This document shows, piece after piece, positions 18,070 through 26,730 of a stretch of DNA of 47,018 nucleotides. This DNA comes from Arthrobacter sp. ISL-28 (lineage in GTDB: Bacteria > Actinomycetota > Actinomycetes > Actinomycetales > Micrococcaceae): positions 1 to 47,018 of the forward strand of contig NZ_JAGGPJ010000001.1 of NCBI RefSeq assembly GCF_018613875.1. Direction: 5' to 3'. The stretch's first letter is position 1. Each line of letters begins with the position of its first letter. Both the position numbers and the translations under genes were made by a program. The notes below the pieces were generated by a model. It did not search any database. It saw nothing but the letters and a program-made list of their open reading frames with translations, and was not told the DNA's origin.

Positions 18070-19365
18070 TCAGGACGAGGTCAGGTCCTGCGCCCTGCGC
18101 AGGTGCCAGGACATGTCATCGGCCCACTCCGGCGCCCGATTGTTGAAGGGTTCCAGGCAGCTCATGAACAACCGGAAGGCTGCCCAGGCATTAACCCCGG
18201 TCTGCCTGAACCGGCCTCCCGCTTCCGTGTAGCCCTCGGCCAGCCGTTCAGTCAGAGGACCGCCGGCGGACCGTGATGCGGGCAGCGGCTGGCTGGCCTC
18301 TTCTGCTGCGGCAAATGAGCCCAAGTCGGCCTCGGGGGGGCCGGTTTGGGCGTTGTTGAAGTCGATGATGCGGACCTCCGAACCTTTCACCAGCACCTGC
18401 TCCGGTGAGAAGTCGCCGTGGACCAGGACGGGTTCCCCGGGCCCGCGGGTCGCGCGTGACCCGCGGGCTGCGAGCAAGGTGCTCAGAGTATCCTCCAGTT
18501 TTCGGGTGGAGGTCTCCAGGGCCGGGACGAGCGACGCCACCATGGAGCGCGTTGCGGTCAGCTGTTCAGCGACGTCGCAGTGCAAGGCGGGTCTCTCGGC
18601 GGAGGAATCCGCCGGAGCCGGGATGTGATGGACCCGTGCCAGGGCCCCGCCGGCACGCCACGCTCCGTGGGTGTCAACGAGCCCGGCAAGGTCCCCTCCG
18701 CCCCAGGCCACGCAGGCGCTGATTCCGTGCTCCGCGCACTTTGAGTCGCCCAGCTGGGGCAGGACAGGCACGCCGTTCAGATGCAGCGTGTCGTGGAGAT
18801 GCTGGTGCTTGGTGCCGAGCGCTTTGGCCGCGGCCGTGACCACGACCGGGGAGCCGCCATTCTGAAGCAGCAGGACGAGTCGGCGTTCCGGCTTGTAGCC
18901 CAGCAGAGTCGTCGAACCGCTGAGCAGGCTGCCCGGTACCGCTTGCCGGAGGCCAAGCCTCGCGAAGCCGTGCTCGCGGAGCCACATGAGGTTTTCCTGC
19001 AGCGCCCAGTCATCCTCGACGCCGCCCACGGCCACCAGCGTGTCCGGCAGTTGCGGGTCAATATGGAGGATGCGGATGTCCCCGCCGCGGGAGTTGGAAG
19101 TCTGCTCGCGCCGGAGGAGCTTGCCGTTGGACTTGGCTGCCGTGGTCATGGCCCAGCCGTAGTCGAAAGTGCCCCTTCGGGCGCGGCGGAAGGCCACCAG
19201 CAGTGAGGTGTGAGGCTTGTAGCGGACCCGCGTGACACGGACGGGTTCACCGAGCAGGTCCGAGAGGCGGCTGTTGTCGAGCAGATAGGGCAGGCCCGGA
19301 AGGGCTGGGTCCCGGGAGGCAATGGACCGGTCCGGATTTTTGAACCCGGACTCCGCGATCGTCAC
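18070..19365 (-). CDS. Aminoglycoside-phosphotransferase-fold protein
   Basis: 431-aa protein with the APH/choline-kinase catalytic core in its C-terminal half: LVHGDFSPEQVLV (Brenner motif, catalytic Asp) and IIDFNNAQTGPPEADLGSF (metal-binding Asp), about residues 323-365. The N-terminal half is the poorly conserved lobe. The substrate cannot be inferred; many such genes in environmental actinobacteria phosphorylate metabolites rather than antibiotics. The GTG start at 19365 has only a weak GAGGG upstream. A nucleotide-kinase-like gene lies further upstream on the same strand, but the terminator between makes a shared transcript unlikely. Confidence 0.78.
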   Translation of the reverse strand: MTIAESGFKNPDRSIASRDPALPGLPYLLDNSRLSDLLGEPVRVTRVRYKPHTSLLVAFRRARRGTFDYGWAMTTAAKSNGKLLRREQTSNSRGGDIRILHIDPQLPDTLVAVGGVEDDWALQENLMWLREHGFARLGLRQAVPGSLLSGSTTLLGYKPERRLVLLLQNGGSPVVVTAAAKALGTKHQHLHDTLHLNGVPVLPQLGDSKCAEHGISACVAWGGGDLAGLVDTHGAWRAGGALARVHHIPAPADSSAERPALHCDVAEQLTATRSMVASLVPALETSTRKLEDTLSTLLAARGSRATRGPGEPVLVHGDFSPEQVLVKGSEVRIIDFNNAQTGPPEADLGSFAAAEEASQPLPASRSAGGPLTERLAEGYTEAGGRFRQTGVNAWAAFRLFMSCLEPFNNRAPEWADDMSWHLRRAQDLTSS

Positions 19366-19526
19366 GGGGCTTCGGACCCTCGCTCAGCGGCAAGTTGTGG
19401 ATACAACGGCGTCCTGAAACTCTCCACGGGGCCTCCGCTACTTGCCCTTCCCCGCGGGGAAGAACTGATGGTCCGGCGTTCAACGAAGACCGTTGAGTGA
19501 GAACCATTAAGGGACCCGGTGCAGGG

Positions 19527-19568
19527 AAAAGCAAGAGGACGACGGCGGGAAGTTCCGCCGTCGTCCTC
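19527..19568 (-). terminator. Terminator of the SRPBCC gene
   Basis: A perfect 14-bp stem of the GAGGACGACGGCGG type (19535-19548 with 19555-19568) has a 6-base loop. On the minus strand it is followed by TTGCTTTTCCC. It begins 32 bases after the SRPBCC stop. It belongs to a family of near-identical hairpins in this window. Confidence 0.75.
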
Positions 19569-19600
19569 GTCAGTGCCGTCGTCCCCAGCCTAGGGGACCG

Positions 19601-20560
19601 CTAGTGCTGCCCCAGCGAGCCTCCTGCGGGCGGGATGCCGCCGGGGCCGCGGTCCGCAGCCTCATCGCGATCGGCCGCGCTCAGGGTGTCACTGGCCGCG
19701 GTCTCGTCTGAATCGCCTTCATCGTCAATGAGGTCGTTGGTCTGGTCAAAGGGATGTGCGATCCTTTCGTCGGTCAGGGCCGATCCTTCCGCGCCGACGG
19801 CCGCCGTTCCGACGCCGGCAGCGCCCACGGTTCCAGCCGCTCCGGTTGCGCCTGTGGTCTCCGTGGCGCCCGCCGTGTCGTTGTACACCGGCGTTACCGC
19901 CGGAGTTGCGGTCTCGCCCGCGACCGGCAGTGTGGTGTCCGTGTCCGTGCCTGTGTCCGAGCTGCTGCGGGTGGCGGCCACGGCTCCGGCCGCTGCTGCC
20001 GCCGCAACACCGACTCCGGCGGCGAGCTTGCCTGACACACCGGCCTTGCCGCTGTCCCCGCGCGACTCGGCAGCCTGTTCCACGCCGGGCGTGCCCACTG
20101 ACCCGCCTTCGTTGACGGAGCCGCGCCAGGCGCCGCTGGCATACCGTTCGTCTTCGATGAATTCCTTGAATTTCTGGAGATCGGACTCGGCTTGGCGCTC
20201 CACCACGTTGAGCTTGTCGCCGACCTTCTCCACCAGGCCCCCGGGCTCGTAGTCGATGAAGAGCCGGACGGACGTCTGCCCACCTCCCACGTCCTCGAAC
20301 TCGACCGACCCGGCGTTCGTGGCTCCTTCGGTGGCGGCCCAGGCGACCTTGCGGTCCGGGATCTGTTCCAGGATTTTCGCTTCCCATTTCCGCTTGACGC
20401 CAGCGATCTCGGCAACCCACTCGAGGCGGTCATCGCTTAGCTGCGTCACGCTTTTCACGCCGCTCATGAACCGGGGAAAGTCCTCGAACTGGGTCCATTG
20501 GTTGTAGGCCGTACTGACCGGCACATTGACCAGAATTCGTTTTTCTATCCTCGTGCTCAC
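19601..20560 (-). CDS. SRPBCC-domain protein with Ala-rich tail
   Basis: 319 aa. Residues 1-140 form a START/SRPBCC (polyketide cyclase/dehydrase-like) ligand-binding domain: EKRILVNVPVSTAYNQWTQFEDFPRFM, then RKWEAKILEQIPDRKVAWAA. A hydrophobic Ala/Val/Gly run at residues 178-197 may be a single membrane segment. The C-terminus is Thr/Ala/Gly-rich and ends acidic. The GTG start follows AAGGAGACACT; an extended frame to 20608 lacks a better site. Such proteins are widespread in soil actinobacteria, often stress-linked, with unknown ligand. Confidence 0.82.
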   Translation of the reverse strand: MSTRIEKRILVNVPVSTAYNQWTQFEDFPRFMSGVKSVTQLSDDRLEWVAEIAGVKRKWEAKILEQIPDRKVAWAATEGATNAGSVEFEDVGGGQTSVRLFIDYEPGGLVEKVGDKLNVVERQAESDLQKFKEFIEDERYASGAWRGSVNEGGSVGTPGVEQAAESRGDSGKAGVSGKLAAGVGVAAAAAAGAVAATRSSSDTGTDTDTTLPVAGETATPAVTPVYNDTAGATETTGATGAAGTVGAAGVGTAAVGAEGSALTDERIAHPFDQTNDLIDDEGDSDETAASDTLSAADRDEAADRGPGGIPPAGGSLGQH

Positions 20561-20693
20561 AGTGTCTCCTTCGTCGACTTGAACAGACGATGACGAACCA
20601 CAACTCAATTCGTCAGTATGCTTACCATATCGGGTGATGTCGCCACCTGGCCAGTGGGTGGCTGCGGGCGGACGAGGTACCGGGAAACTGAAA

Positions 20694-20737
20694 GGGAGCC
20701 CCTGCGCGAGTACTGTGACTCCAGTGCAGGGACTCCC
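20694..20737 (-). terminator. Hairpin after the thymidylate-kinase-like gene
   Basis: GGGAGCCCCTGC (20694-20705) pairs with GCAGGGACTCCC (20726-20737) with one mismatch, around a 20-base loop that can itself pair. On the minus strand it is followed by TTTCAGTTTCCC. A second 8-bp hairpin (20740-20747 with 20759-20766) precedes it. Together they probably end the minus-strand transcript from 21448. The rest of 20561-20833 shows no gene. Confidence 0.5.
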
Positions 20738-20833
20738 TGGCTCTCCGTCTGGGGAACGCGGAGAGCTTGGAAATAATGTACAGCCGGGCCGGGACGAAGC
20801 GGGGCGAAAGTGCGGCGTATTAGGAATTCTTGA

Positions 20834-21448
20834 CTAAACCTTGAGGCTCGCAGCATCGGCATCGGCATCGGCATCGGCCACCGCAGCCCCGGCGAGGATG
20901 CGTGCCAGTTCGGCGAGGACATCAGTATGCGAAGCGTCGGCGTCGAGCACAGTGAATTGCGTGAACTCGGGCAGCGAGCGGTAGGCGTGGCGGAGCGACG
21001 CCAGGTCTGCCAGGGTTTCCTCGTCAGTGCCGCGGGCCACGATTCTCTCGTGGGCACGTTCCGGGTCGACGTCCAGGTAGATGACGAGGTCCGGCTGACG
21101 AAGCATCCGCAGGAGCAGGGGGAGAACGCGTCCCCGCGGCAGGCCCCTGGCCTGCCGGAGGGCCAGTTGACAGTGAAGATGGCGGTCCATGACCGTCAGG
21201 CCGCGGAATCGGCTGGCCCGGGCATGGGACGCCAGAACGTTCACTGCGCGGATGGTTGATTCCACGGCGTCGCCCAGCCTCGGGGGAAGCTGCACCCCGA
21301 ACCTGGCACTGAGCAACGACATCCGGCGCCGGCCGGCGTAATTGCTCAGCAACAACGCGTCCCTCCCCTCGGCAAGGGCAGCAGACACAAGGGCGTGGGC
21401 GGCCGTGGTTTTTCCTGAACCGTCGATACCGGTCAGAACAATAAGCAA
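20834..21448 (-). CDS. Thymidylate-kinase-like P-loop NTPase
   Basis: About 204 aa, in the nucleoside-phosphate-kinase superfamily. The P-loop GIDGSGKTTAA is at the N-terminus. VMDRHLHCQLALRQARGLPRG corresponds to the DR(Y/H) substrate region, and LVIYLDVDPERAHERIVARG to the Walker-B/lid region. It lacks typical Tmk features beyond these, so the true substrate is uncertain. I choose the TTG at 21448 (MLIVLTGIDGSGKTT) because GGAAGGAGACCAT precedes it at good spacing. The GTG at 21463 has its purine run touching the start. The C-terminus encodes DADADADA from a hexanucleotide repeat. Confidence 0.75.
   Translation of the reverse strand: MLIVLTGIDGSGKTTAAHALVSAALAEGRDALLLSNYAGRRRMSLLSARFGVQLPPRLGDAVESTIRAVNVLASHARASRFRGLTVMDRHLHCQLALRQARGLPRGRVLPLLLRMLRQPDLVIYLDVDPERAHERIVARGTDEETLADLASLRHAYRSLPEFTQFTVLDADASHTDVLAELARILAGAAVADADADADAASLKV
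20853..20876 (+). repeat. Hexanucleotide microsatellite (GCATCG)x4
   Basis: Four exact GCATCG units lie in the 3' end of the kinase-like gene. They encode alternating Asp-Ala near its C-terminus. Length changes would keep the frame. Confidence 0.85.
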
Positions 21449-21551
21449 ATGGTCTCCTTCCACTCCCTTCCAACGACAGCCGCCGGAGGATCGTCCCTGC
21501 CTGAGGCCGAAGTCACGCGCGGGCTGTGAACTATACAGGGCGAAAATGAAA

Positions 21552-21589
21552 GGAGGACGACGGCGGCACCTGACGTTGCGCCGTCGTCC
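21552..21589 (-). terminator. Terminator after the GxYVT-repeat gene
   Basis: An 11-bp GGACGACGGCG stem (21555-21565 with 21579-21589) has a 13-base loop. On the minus strand it is followed by CTCCTTTCATTTTCG. It is another member of the GACGACGGCGG hairpin family and lies 144 bases after the stop of the 84-aa gene. The rest of 21449-21732 shows no gene. Confidence 0.6.
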
Positions 21590-21732
21590 CCGGTCAGTTC
21601 TTGCCGTGCCTTACCGGCGCCGCGGCGACCGACCTAGGGTGGCTCTTCCGGCCTCTGGTAATTCCTTGGCGCATCTTGATGTGATCCTGAGGATTTGCCG
21701 CGCGAGCCGCGGCGCCCGCCAGCGCCAAACTG

Positions 21733-21987
21733 CTAGGCGCGACGGGTGTAGCTTCCTTCGGTTTCGTCCAGGAGCGGCGTGTGTAGTGTGACGTAGCGGC
21801 CGTGGACCCGTTCGCCGTTGCCGGCGCTGCCGCCGGGCGTGGTGACATAGGTCCCCTCCGTGCGGGGGAGGTCATGCCTGCGCTCGGGCAGCGTCACGTA
21901 GCTGCCGCCACGAGGTGCTTTGTGGGTGGAGAGGGTACGGGCGGGGGTGGCTTCGGGGGCCGTGAAGCGTTCGGTCTGCAGTCGCAT
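21733..21987 (-). CDS. Small protein with four GxYVT-type repeats (84 aa)
   Basis: Not a family I can name. The 84-aa protein carries four spaced motifs: GGSYVTLPER, EGTYVTTPGG, HGRYVTLHTP and EGSYTRRA at the C-terminus. The spacing is 15-17 residues, as in short beta-hairpin repeats. The N-terminus is MRLQTERFTAPEATPARTL. There is no signal peptide or membrane helix. The ATG has a strong AGGAGAACACC site, and a terminator-like hairpin follows downstream, so it is very likely expressed. Each repeat has the pattern Gly-x-Tyr-Val-Thr, which could form a beta-sheet surface; no function can be assigned. Confidence 0.72.
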   Translation of the reverse strand: MRLQTERFTAPEATPARTLSTHKAPRGGSYVTLPERRHDLPRTEGTYVTTPGGSAGNGERVHGRYVTLHTPLLDETEGSYTRRA

Positions 21988-22536
21988 GGTGTTCTCCTGA
22001 TGGGTCGCGGGTTGAGCTGGATGATCTGCGGCCTGGCCCTGGGCGGTGCGGGATCTGCCGTCATTTCTTTGCCGGTAGTTAAGTGCCCGTTCCTCCCAGC
22101 GGCTGCCGTTTTGGCCGAAGTTGATCTCGGCTGCGGGGGAATGAAGCTGCGGAAGCCAAACCGGCGGATAGGATCCAGGCCGGTTGATGGGCTCAAACAG
22201 GTGTTCCCGCGCGGCGCCGACTCCGGTGGGGCCGCCGCGGTGGATGCAAACTAAGGCGTTGCTTCACCACGAGGCACTTAGGGGCTTCAGTGGCCTGGCA
22301 ACAAGTCTAGGCGCTTATTCCGACTAGATCAAAATAACGTGCGTGGAGTCACGTGAAGGAGTCCCGACGCGAAGGCCGGGAGGCCAAGTAATCTACGGCC
22401 AAACAGGCGGCGGCAGTTTCATTTAGCGGTTAAACGATTCCGCATTGCGGATTTAGCGTTCCGGAAACAAACGCTGCCTAGCGTTGCCTGTGACCGAAGG
22501 CACCCGCGTGCCTCCCTCACACCGACAGGCACCCCG
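21988..22536. other. Long intergenic region before dctA
   Basis: 549 bases without a supported gene; a plus-strand frame through 22254 has no start signal or recognisable product. The last 150 bases look AT-richer and contain a 15-bp dyad at 22438-22452 and TTCCGGAA at 22459-22466, so they probably hold the dctA promoter. No riboswitch or tRNA was recognised. Confidence 0.5.
22438..22452. promoter_or_regulatory. Dyad upstream of dctA, candidate operator
   Basis: TTCCGCATTGCGGAT is a near-perfect dyad 85 bases upstream of the dctA ATG. It shares length and the TTCCGC-(N)TT-G(N)GGA pattern with the two sites before hyi, so one regulator family may bind all three. That is inference. Confidence 0.5.
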
Positions 22537-23943
22537 ATGAACCTCTCCTCAGCCGCGGCCATTTCCACCGACACGAAACTTCCGGCCAGAAAGCCGTTCT
22601 ATAGACAGCTGTTTTTCCAGATTCTTGTGGCCGTGTGCCTCGGCGTCCTGATCGGGCACTTCTGGCCGGACCTCGGCTCGAACCTGCGGCCGCTGGGCGA
22701 CGGTTTCATCCAGCTGATCAAGATGATCATCGCGCCGCTGATCTTCCTGGTGATCGTCACCGGGATCTCCGCGGTCGGCGACGTGAAGGCCGTAGGCCGC
22801 GTCGGCGTGAAGGCCCTGCTGTACTTCACCGGCGCCACGCTGTTCGCCCTGGTCTTCGGACTGATCGTGGGCAACGTGGTCCAGCCTGGCGCCGGGCTGA
22901 ACATCGATCCGACCTCGCTCTCCCAGGACGCGCTGGAGGCCAAGACCGGAACGGCGCCGCCCAAGGACGCCGGCCAGTTCCTGCTGGGCGTCATCCCCAC
23001 GAGCGTGGTGGGCGCCTTTGCCTCCAACAGCCTCCTTCAGGTGCTCTGCTTCTCGGTGTTTTTCGGTGCCGCGATCGTGGTGGTGGGACGGGAGCGCTGC
23101 CTGCCGGTGGTGAATCTGTTGGAGACCGTGCTGGAGCTGTTCTTCAAAATCATGGGCTGGGTGATGCGCGTGGCGCCGATCGGGGCGTTTGGTGCGATGG
23201 CCTTCATCATCGGCCAGTACGGCATCAGTTCGCTGGGCACCTACGCCGTACTGATCGCTGCCTGCTACGGCGCAGCGATCATCTTCATTGCCCTGCTGTT
23301 CCTCGTGGCCTGGGTTTATCCGCGGGTGCCGCTGTGGCAGTTCATCCGGTACGCACGGGAGGAATTCATGCTCGCGCTGGGAACGGCTTCCACGGAATCA
23401 GTGCTCCCGCGCATCATGACCAAGCTGACAAACGCCGGCTGCTCGCGTGCCACCACCGGTCTCGTGGTGCCCACGGGCTATTCGTTCAACCTTGACGGTG
23501 CCGCGCTGTACCTTTCGATCTCCCTGCTGTTCCTGGCCCAGGCGTTCGGGCACAGCCTGGACTTCGGCCAGCAGCTGGCGGCGCTGGGCATCCTGATGCT
23601 GACGTCCAAGGGGATGGCAGGCGTGCCGGGCTCGGCCTTCCTGGCGCTCTCCGCCACCGCGGGCGCGCTCGGCATCTTCCCGGTGGCGGGCGTGGCGCTG
23701 CTGCTCGGCGCGGACCGGGCCATGGATTCCATGCGCGTCGTGGTAAACCTGCTGGGCAACTGCGTGGCCACCTTCGTCGTGGCGAAGTGGGAGGGCCAGT
23801 TTGACCGCGAGGCGATGCTGGAAGCCTTCCAGGGGAAAACCGAAGAAATTACGACGGCGCCCGGCTCGCCTGAGGTTCCTGCCGCCGTCGGCAACCTGAC
23901 CCCTCTTGCCGGCGAACGCGAGGTGCCTGAACCGGCACGGTGA
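22537..23943 (+). CDS. dctA: C4-dicarboxylate:cation symporter
   Basis: Inner-membrane transporter of the DAACS family (468 aa), importing succinate, fumarate or malate with protons or sodium. It has eight or so hydrophobic segments and the two re-entrant loop motifs: TASTESVLPRIM (HP1) and KGMAGVPGSAFLAL (HP2). Between them, PTGYSFNLDGAALYL is the signature transport motif. The N-terminus KPFYRQLFFQILVAVCLGVLIGH fits DctA. The ribosome site before the ATG is weak (ACAGGCACCCCG). It stands alone between long intergenic gaps. Confidence 0.93.
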   Translation: MNLSSAAAISTDTKLPARKPFYRQLFFQILVAVCLGVLIGHFWPDLGSNLRPLGDGFIQLIKMIIAPLIFLVIVTGISAVGDVKAVGRVGVKALLYFTGATLFALVFGLIVGNVVQPGAGLNIDPTSLSQDALEAKTGTAPPKDAGQFLLGVIPTSVVGAFASNSLLQVLCFSVFFGAAIVVVGRERCLPVVNLLETVLELFFKIMGWVMRVAPIGAFGAMAFIIGQYGISSLGTYAVLIAACYGAAIIFIALLFLVAWVYPRVPLWQFIRYAREEFMLALGTASTESVLPRIMTKLTNAGCSRATTGLVVPTGYSFNLDGAALYLSISLLFLAQAFGHSLDFGQQLAALGILMLTSKGMAGVPGSAFLALSATAGALGIFPVAGVALLLGADRAMDSMRVVVNLLGNCVATFVVAKWEGQFDREAMLEAFQGKTEEITTAPGSPEVPAAVGNLTPLAGEREVPEPAR

Positions 23944-24153
23944 CGACCGGGATCCGACCAGGGAGATACTCAGACCCGCCCCACGCGCTCGTCGCTACGC
24001 TGCGTGTGGGTGACGGCGTCGTGCGTGTCAACTGGCGTGCGGCGCCGGCTGCCCGCCCCGATGCTCCATTAGGCTGGCAGGTGAACACTCACCCGGCAGG
24101 CGCATTCCCTTGTGACAGGCCCTGCCCCGAGCCAACGGAGCAGTTGGAGAACC

Positions 24154-25074
24154 ATGACCCGGAAGATAACTGTGAGCTTGCCGGATTCGGCACTTCGCGA
24201 GTACCTGAAGCCGCATGCTGACGTCACGGTGCTCGAGTGGGACCTCGCGGGCGACCCGCCGCAGCGGCAGATCGACATTGTGGTGCCGCCGTACATGGGC
24301 GGGCCGCAGGTCCTGCGGAACCTCGAGTCAGTGCAGACGGGGCTCGTGCAGAGCCAGTCGATCGGGTACGACGGGGTGGCGGAGGCGCTCCCGTCCGGAC
24401 GGGTCTTCGCCAATGCAGCGGGGGTGCATGAAACGTCCACCGCGGAACTGGCCCTGGCCATGGTGCTGGCAAGCCAGCGGGAGCTGCCGCGCCACATCCG
24501 GAACCAGCGGGAGGGCCTGTGGGAAGCGCGGCCCACAGCCAGCCTTGCTGACCGGCGCGTCCTCATCGTGGGTTACGGCGGCGTCGGCAAAGCGATCGAA
24601 CAGCGGCTCCTTCCGTTCGAAACCCGCGTCACGCGGGTGGCCAGCGGGAAGCGGACGGATGAGAACGGCGTCGTCCACGGAATTAACGAGCTGCCCGCGC
24701 TGCTTCCGGAGCACGACATTGTGATCGTGGCGGTTCCGCTCAACGACGCCACACGTCACCTCATTGATGACGCGTTCCTTTCGGCAATGCCCGACGGCGC
24801 GCTGCTGGTCAACGTGGCCAGGGGACCCGTGGCCGACACTGACGCCCTTGTCCGCCACACCGGCTCCGGACGCATCAGGGCAGCCCTCGACGTCACGGAC
24901 CCCGAACCGCTGCCGCGGGACCACCCGCTCTGGAACGCACCCGGCGTCATCATCACCCCGCACGTGGGCGGGGCGAGCTCCGCAATGCGCCCGCGGATGG
25001 GCCGGCTGTTGCAGCGGCAGATCGACCTCATGCTGGCAGGAGAGCCCCCGGCCAACGTGGTGCTGGGCGGCTGA
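24154..25074 (+). CDS. D-2-hydroxyacid dehydrogenase family protein
   Basis: NAD-dependent dehydrogenase (306 aa). The Rossmann motif VLIVGYGGVGKAIEQRL lies at about residue 145. The catalytic triad is in place: Arg in LVNVARGPVADTDAL, Glu in VTDPEPLPRDHPLW, His in IITPHVGGASS. The substrate could be glyoxylate/hydroxypyruvate, phosphoglycerate or another 2-oxoacid; it cannot be settled from sequence. I take the ATG at 24154, after GTTGGAGAACC, over a GTG at 24112 without a ribosome site. There is no obvious operon partner. Confidence 0.88.
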   Translation: MTRKITVSLPDSALREYLKPHADVTVLEWDLAGDPPQRQIDIVVPPYMGGPQVLRNLESVQTGLVQSQSIGYDGVAEALPSGRVFANAAGVHETSTAELALAMVLASQRELPRHIRNQREGLWEARPTASLADRRVLIVGYGGVGKAIEQRLLPFETRVTRVASGKRTDENGVVHGINELPALLPEHDIVIVAVPLNDATRHLIDDAFLSAMPDGALLVNVARGPVADTDALVRHTGSGRIRAALDVTDPEPLPRDHPLWNAPGVIITPHVGGASSAMRPRMGRLLQRQIDLMLAGEPPANVVLGG

Positions 25075-25125
25075 TCGGGCTGAAGGAGGCAGCGTGCCGG
25101 CGGACTGTAGCGCGCCACCTGGGTT

Positions 25126-25236
25126 CCGCCCTACAGTGCCGCACGGCAGCGGCCACAGCGAGCCACAAAACTAGGCGCCGCCCTACAGTGCCGCACGGCA
25201 GCGGCCACAGCGAGCCACAAAACTAGGCGCCGCCCT
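25126..25236 (+). repeat. Perfect 52-bp tandem duplication
   Basis: Units 25126-25177 and 25178-25229 are identical and start CCGCCCTACAGTGCCGCACG; seven bases of a third copy follow. It fills the gap between the convergent dehydrogenase and PhzF-like genes. Identity of the two copies suggests a recent duplication. Confidence 0.9.
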
Positions 25237-25238
25237 GC

Positions 25239-26078
25239 CTACAGCGAAACCCTGCCGCTGATCACCGTGCGGCTGGCGCCACCCACCCAGATGCTGTCCG
25301 CCTCGCCGGTGATGCTGACCAGGCCTCCCCGCCCCAGCACCGTGCCCTGCCGGACGGTGTAGTTCCCGCCGACGACGCCATCGCCTAAGAGCCACTGCGC
25401 CAGGCCGGCGTTGAGGCTGCCGGTTACCGGGTCCTCGGGGACGTCGAGTCCCGGGGCGAAGGCCCGGACCTCAAAGTCTGCCGGCCCGCCCGCCGGGAAG
25501 GCGCCGATGACGCCAACCAGGAGGTCTCCCATGGCTGAGAAATCGGGCTTCAGGTCCAGCACCTCCTGGGCCGAGGCCAGCCGGACGCCCAGCCAGCCGG
25601 GCCCGTTGTCCACCCAGCTGCTTTCCAAAACCTGTTCGGGGCCGACGCCGAGGCTCGAGACCGCCTGTTCCAGGACCTCGGGTTCAACCGGGCCGGACCT
25701 GCGCAGCGGGGGAGCCTCGAAGGACAGCTCCGCGCCTGCCCGCCGGATCTTGACCAGCCCCACTCCGCATTCCTGGACGAGTTGTCCTTCGCGGACCGGC
25801 TGGCCGCCATTCTCCAGCCATGCGTGGGCTGAACCGAGCGTGGGATGTCCGGCGAAAGGGAGCTCGGCGCGGGGCGTAAAGATCCGCAGCCTGTAGTCCG
25901 CGTCCGGATGGGACGGCTTGAGGAGGAATGTGGTTTCGGACAGGTTCGTCCAGTTTGCGAACGTCTGCATCTGCTCGGTCGACAAGGCGTCGGCGTCGTG
26001 CACGACGGCCACCGGGTTGCCGGGCTTCGGACCGGGAGCAAAGACGTCTATCTGCGAAAAGGGATACTCGTTCTCCAT
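25239..26078 (-). CDS. PhzF-family isomerase-like protein
   Basis: 279 aa of the PhzF/diaminopimelate-epimerase-like fold, a two-domain enzyme family with mostly unknown substrates. Family signatures: FSQIDVFAPGPKPGNPVAVV at the N-terminus; TNLSETTFLLKP with the likely catalytic Glu; LPFAGHPTLGSAHAWL; and in the second domain FAPGLDVPEDPVTGSLNAGLAQWL. The ATG at 26078 has an AAGAAAGAG run upstream. It ends next to a tandem repeat and converges on the dehydrogenase gene. Confidence 0.88.
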   Translation of the reverse strand: MENEYPFSQIDVFAPGPKPGNPVAVVHDADALSTEQMQTFANWTNLSETTFLLKPSHPDADYRLRIFTPRAELPFAGHPTLGSAHAWLENGGQPVREGQLVQECGVGLVKIRRAGAELSFEAPPLRRSGPVEPEVLEQAVSSLGVGPEQVLESSWVDNGPGWLGVRLASAQEVLDLKPDFSAMGDLLVGVIGAFPAGGPADFEVRAFAPGLDVPEDPVTGSLNAGLAQWLLGDGVVGGNYTVRQGTVLGRGGLVSITGEADSIWVGGASRTVISGRVSL

Positions 26079-26211
26079 GATGGCTCGCTCTTTCTTCTCA
26101 AAGGTGTCGGGCCTCATCAACCTAGGGCAGGCGCGCGCCGCCATGCCATAGTCAATCCCAGAAAGTGGATGGGTCGTGCCGCTAGTCCGCCCCCGAACCC
26201 TTGCGTCAGGT

Positions 26212-26730
26212 TCATTCCTGCAGCAGCTCCACAGGTTCGCTGGGGGTGGCAAGCCCGTCCACGACTTCGACGCCGGGCAGTTTCAGGAGTTCGGCAGGGG
26301 CCAGGACAATCTTGCTGGACCTGTTGCCGCCGCCCATGACAACCCGCTCCGCGTCCAGTACCGCACGGTCCACGTAGATCGGGAGCCCCTCGATCCCGGG
26401 TGCGGTGACTCCGCCCACCAGCATCCCGGTCAAGGCAGTGGTGGTCTCAGCGTCGGCGAAGGAGGCCCGCTTGACGTTCAGCAGTCCGCGGACGGAGCGG
26501 TTCACATCCAGCCGGGTGGTGCCGAGGACGACGCACACCGCATACCGCGGCGGGTCCACCTTCTTTGACGCTACGAGGATGGTGTTGGCCGCCTCCTCGA
26601 GAGTGAAGCCGTAGTGCTGGCAGAACTGGGCAGTGTCCGCGAGGTCAGGGGAGCACCCAAGAACGTCGTGCTCGACACCGTGGGCGGCCAAGGCATCGGC
26701 TACTTCGGGCATCAGGATCGTGTCCGTCAC
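26212..26730 (-). CDS. YbaK/EbsC-type aminoacyl-tRNA deacylase
   Basis: 172 aa of the YbaK/ProX editing-domain family, which hydrolyses mischarged aminoacyl-tRNAs in trans. Seen: NTILVASKKVDPPRYAVCVVLG (strand and Lys region), then TGMLVGGVTAPGIEG, the typical GGxxPxG loop, and VDRAVLDAERVVMGGGN. I take the GTG at 26730 because GGAGGAGAGAATCCCG precedes it; the ATG at 26772 has no ribosome site. Which amino acid it edits is not visible. Confidence 0.85.
   Translation of the reverse strand: MTDTILMPEVADALAAHGVEHDVLGCSPDLADTAQFCQHYGFTLEEAANTILVASKKVDPPRYAVCVVLGTTRLDVNRSVRGLLNVKRASFADAETTTALTGMLVGGVTAPGIEGLPIYVDRAVLDAERVVMGGGNRSSKIVLAPAELLKLPGVEVVDGLATPSEPVELLQE

Noticed and set aside
21802..22254. 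150-codon plus-strand frame over the GxYVT gene and beyond
   Set aside because: Half of it is antisense to the small gene, which has a strong ribosome site; no start signal or motif here.
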